A DNA stretch of 64,000 nt from Caballeronia catudaia (GTDB taxonomy: Bacteria; Pseudomonadota; Gammaproteobacteria; Burkholderiales; Burkholderiaceae), in the NCBI RefSeq assembly GCF_001544755.2, contig NZ_FCOF02000001.1, positions 248,001 to 312,000 on the forward strand. Reading direction: 5' to 3'. Under the pieces are notes generated by a model. That model saw only the letters and a program-made list of their open reading frames with translations. It ran no database searches and was not told the origin of the DNA. The position numbers and the translations under genes are program-made. Position 1 is the first letter of the stretch. Each line of letters begins with the position of its first letter. Positions 62,940-64,000 of this stretch are shown here, in pieces.

Positions 62940-64000
62940 TCAACCCACCGCGACCTGGCGCAGCACCGGGCGCTTCGCGGCCTGGAGCATCGCGGTATAG
63001 GTTTCGACGTAGTTCTGAGCCATCGTCCTGGCGCTGAAGCGGCGCTCGAACTGCGCGCGGATTTCCGTGCGCGAGAGTTCGTCGAGACGTTGCAGCGCCC
63101 CCACGGCGCCGTGCACGTCCTCGCAGATGAAGCCCGTCACGCCGTGGTCGATCACTTCCGGCACCGAACCGCGGTTGAACGCGATCACCGGCGTGCCGCA
63201 CGCCATCGCCTCGATCATCACCAGGCCGAACGGCTCGTTCCAGTCGATCGGAAAGAGCAGCGCCTTCGCACCCGACAGGAACTCAGGCTTCTGCGCCTCG
63301 TTGATCTCGCCGATGAATTCCACGTGCGCTTCCGAAAGCAGCGGCTCGATCGTCGACTTGAAGTATTCCTGATCGGCCTTGTCCACCTTGGCCGCGATCT
63401 TCAGCGGCAAACCGCTTTGCGCCGCGATCTTGATCGCGAGATCCGCGCGCTTTTCCGGGCAGATGCGGCCGAGGAACGCCAGATATTCCGGCTTCTTGTG
63501 CGGCTGCGGCGTGAGCAGTCCGTCCGGCAGACCGTGATAAACGGTGTTCAGCCAGTTCGCCTGCGGCAGCGGGGCGCGCTGGTTATCCGAAATCGAGATC
63601 ACGCTCGCTTTCGTGAACGTGTTGAAGATCGGTTGCAGTTCCGGCAGGTCGAGACGGCCGTGCAGCGTCGTCACGAACGGCGTGTCCATCTGCGTGAACA
63701 GCGGGAACGGCATGTAGTCGAGGTGAAAGTGCAGCACGTCGAATTCGTGCGCGCGGGCGCGGACGTTTTCGAGCAGCAGCATGTGCGGCGCGAGCGCATC
63801 GCGGATCGTCGGATCGAGACGCAGTGCGCGCGGCCAGGCCGCTTCGAGCGTCGCCTTGGTTTGCGAATCGCCGCTCGCGAACAAGGTTACATCGTGGCCG
63901 AGGTCGACGAGCGCGTCGGTCAGATACGACACGACGCGTTCAGTGCCGCCGTAAAACTTCGGAGGGACTGCTTCGTGCAACGGTGCAATTTGTGCGATTC
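62940..64000 (-). CDS. Glycosyltransferase family 4 protein (5' end outside window)
   Basis: At least 353 residues. The frame stays open to the right edge and reads IAQIAPLHEAVPPKFYGG there, so only two or three N-terminal codons seem to be missing. GT-B fold: N-terminal acceptor half (YGGTERVVSYLTDALVDLGH, LHFHLDYMPFPL), C-terminal donor half (YLAFLGRICPEKRADLAIKI, FPIDWNEPFGLVMIEAMACG). The E-x7-E motif of GT4 enzymes is present. It may act in capsule, trehalose or glycolipid synthesis; the substrate is not predictable. Confidence 0.9.
   Translation of the reverse strand, partial: IAQIAPLHEAVPPKFYGGTERVVSYLTDALVDLGHDVTLFASGDSQTKATLEAAWPRALRLDPTIRDALAPHMLLLENVRARAHEFDVLHFHLDYMPFPLFTQMDTPFVTTLHGRLDLPELQPIFNTFTKASVISISDNQRAPLPQANWLNTVYHGLPDGLLTPQPHKKPEYLAFLGRICPEKRADLAIKIAAQSGLPLKIAAKVDKADQEYFKSTIEPLLSEAHVEFIGEINEAQKPEFLSGAKALLFPIDWNEPFGLVMIEAMACGTPVIAFNRGSVPEVIDHGVTGFICEDVHGAVGALQRLDELSRTEIRAQFERRFSARTMAQNYVETYTAMLQAAKRPVLRQVAVG

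Overview
The window is GC-rich chromosomal DNA of a betaproteobacterium in the Burkholderiaceae, most likely the Caballeronia/Paraburkholderia group. This is inferred from strong GC bias at third codon positions, the fused indolepyruvate:ferredoxin oxidoreductase, the porin type, UbiM- and AceK-like genes, and a dispersed intergenic repeat of a kind I recall from this group. Genes are dense and mostly housekeeping or catabolic. I saw no rRNA, tRNA, CRISPR array, transposase or prophage.

Layout. 0-12 kb: chemoreceptor, RutG-like pyrimidine permease, a paired inverted repeat, CPA1 Na+/H+ antiporter, EAL phosphodiesterase, the large indolepyruvate oxidoreductase and a GST. 12-16 kb: a minus-strand sugar operon (LacI regulator, AGE isomerase, PfkB kinase, two small ORFs). 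16-18.5 kb: a compact acyl-CoA dehydrogenase / PIG-L deacetylase / NodS-like methyltransferase operon behind a candidate sigma-54 promoter. 18.6-24.5 kb: BASS transporter, secreted small protein, porin, nitronate monooxygenase and a haloacetate (fluoroacetate-type) dehalogenase. 24.5-32.8 kb: nine tightly packed minus-strand genes, bioA-bioF-bioD-bioB followed by ghrA, an HMG-CoA-lyase-family gene, ybaK, a DUF1289-MaoC fusion and an MBL hydrolase.

33-46.6 kb: secreted dienelactone-hydrolase-type protein, ychJ-GST-SDR, a C-terminally truncated ubiM next to a VapC-type toxin-antitoxin pair, a merR-aceK-carbonic anhydrase-thiolase group, an MBL hydrolase, a peptide-binding protein, and a cation exchanger preceded by a yybP-ykoY (Mn2+) riboswitch. 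47-55.7 kb: flagellar filament locus (fliC, fliD, fliT) with two large modification enzymes, a TPR-GT41 (SPINDLY/OGT-like) protein and a glycosyltransferase-FkbM fusion, suggesting a flagellin glycosylation island. 55.8-64 kb: aldo/keto reductase, rpsU, two tandem paralogues of unknown function, tag, an N-acetylglucosamine-kinase-type gene, a Cof hydrolase, a Gly/Tyr-repeat secreted protein, aqpZ, and a GT4 glycosyltransferase that runs off the right edge.

Most notable for follow-up: the NodS/PIG-L/acyl-CoA dehydrogenase operon, the flagellin glycosylation pair, the truncated ubiM beside the toxin-antitoxin module, the CxxGS tandem paralogues, the riboswitch, and the nine-gene biotin/acyl-CoA operon. 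All calls come from reading sequence and remembered family motifs. No database search was run.
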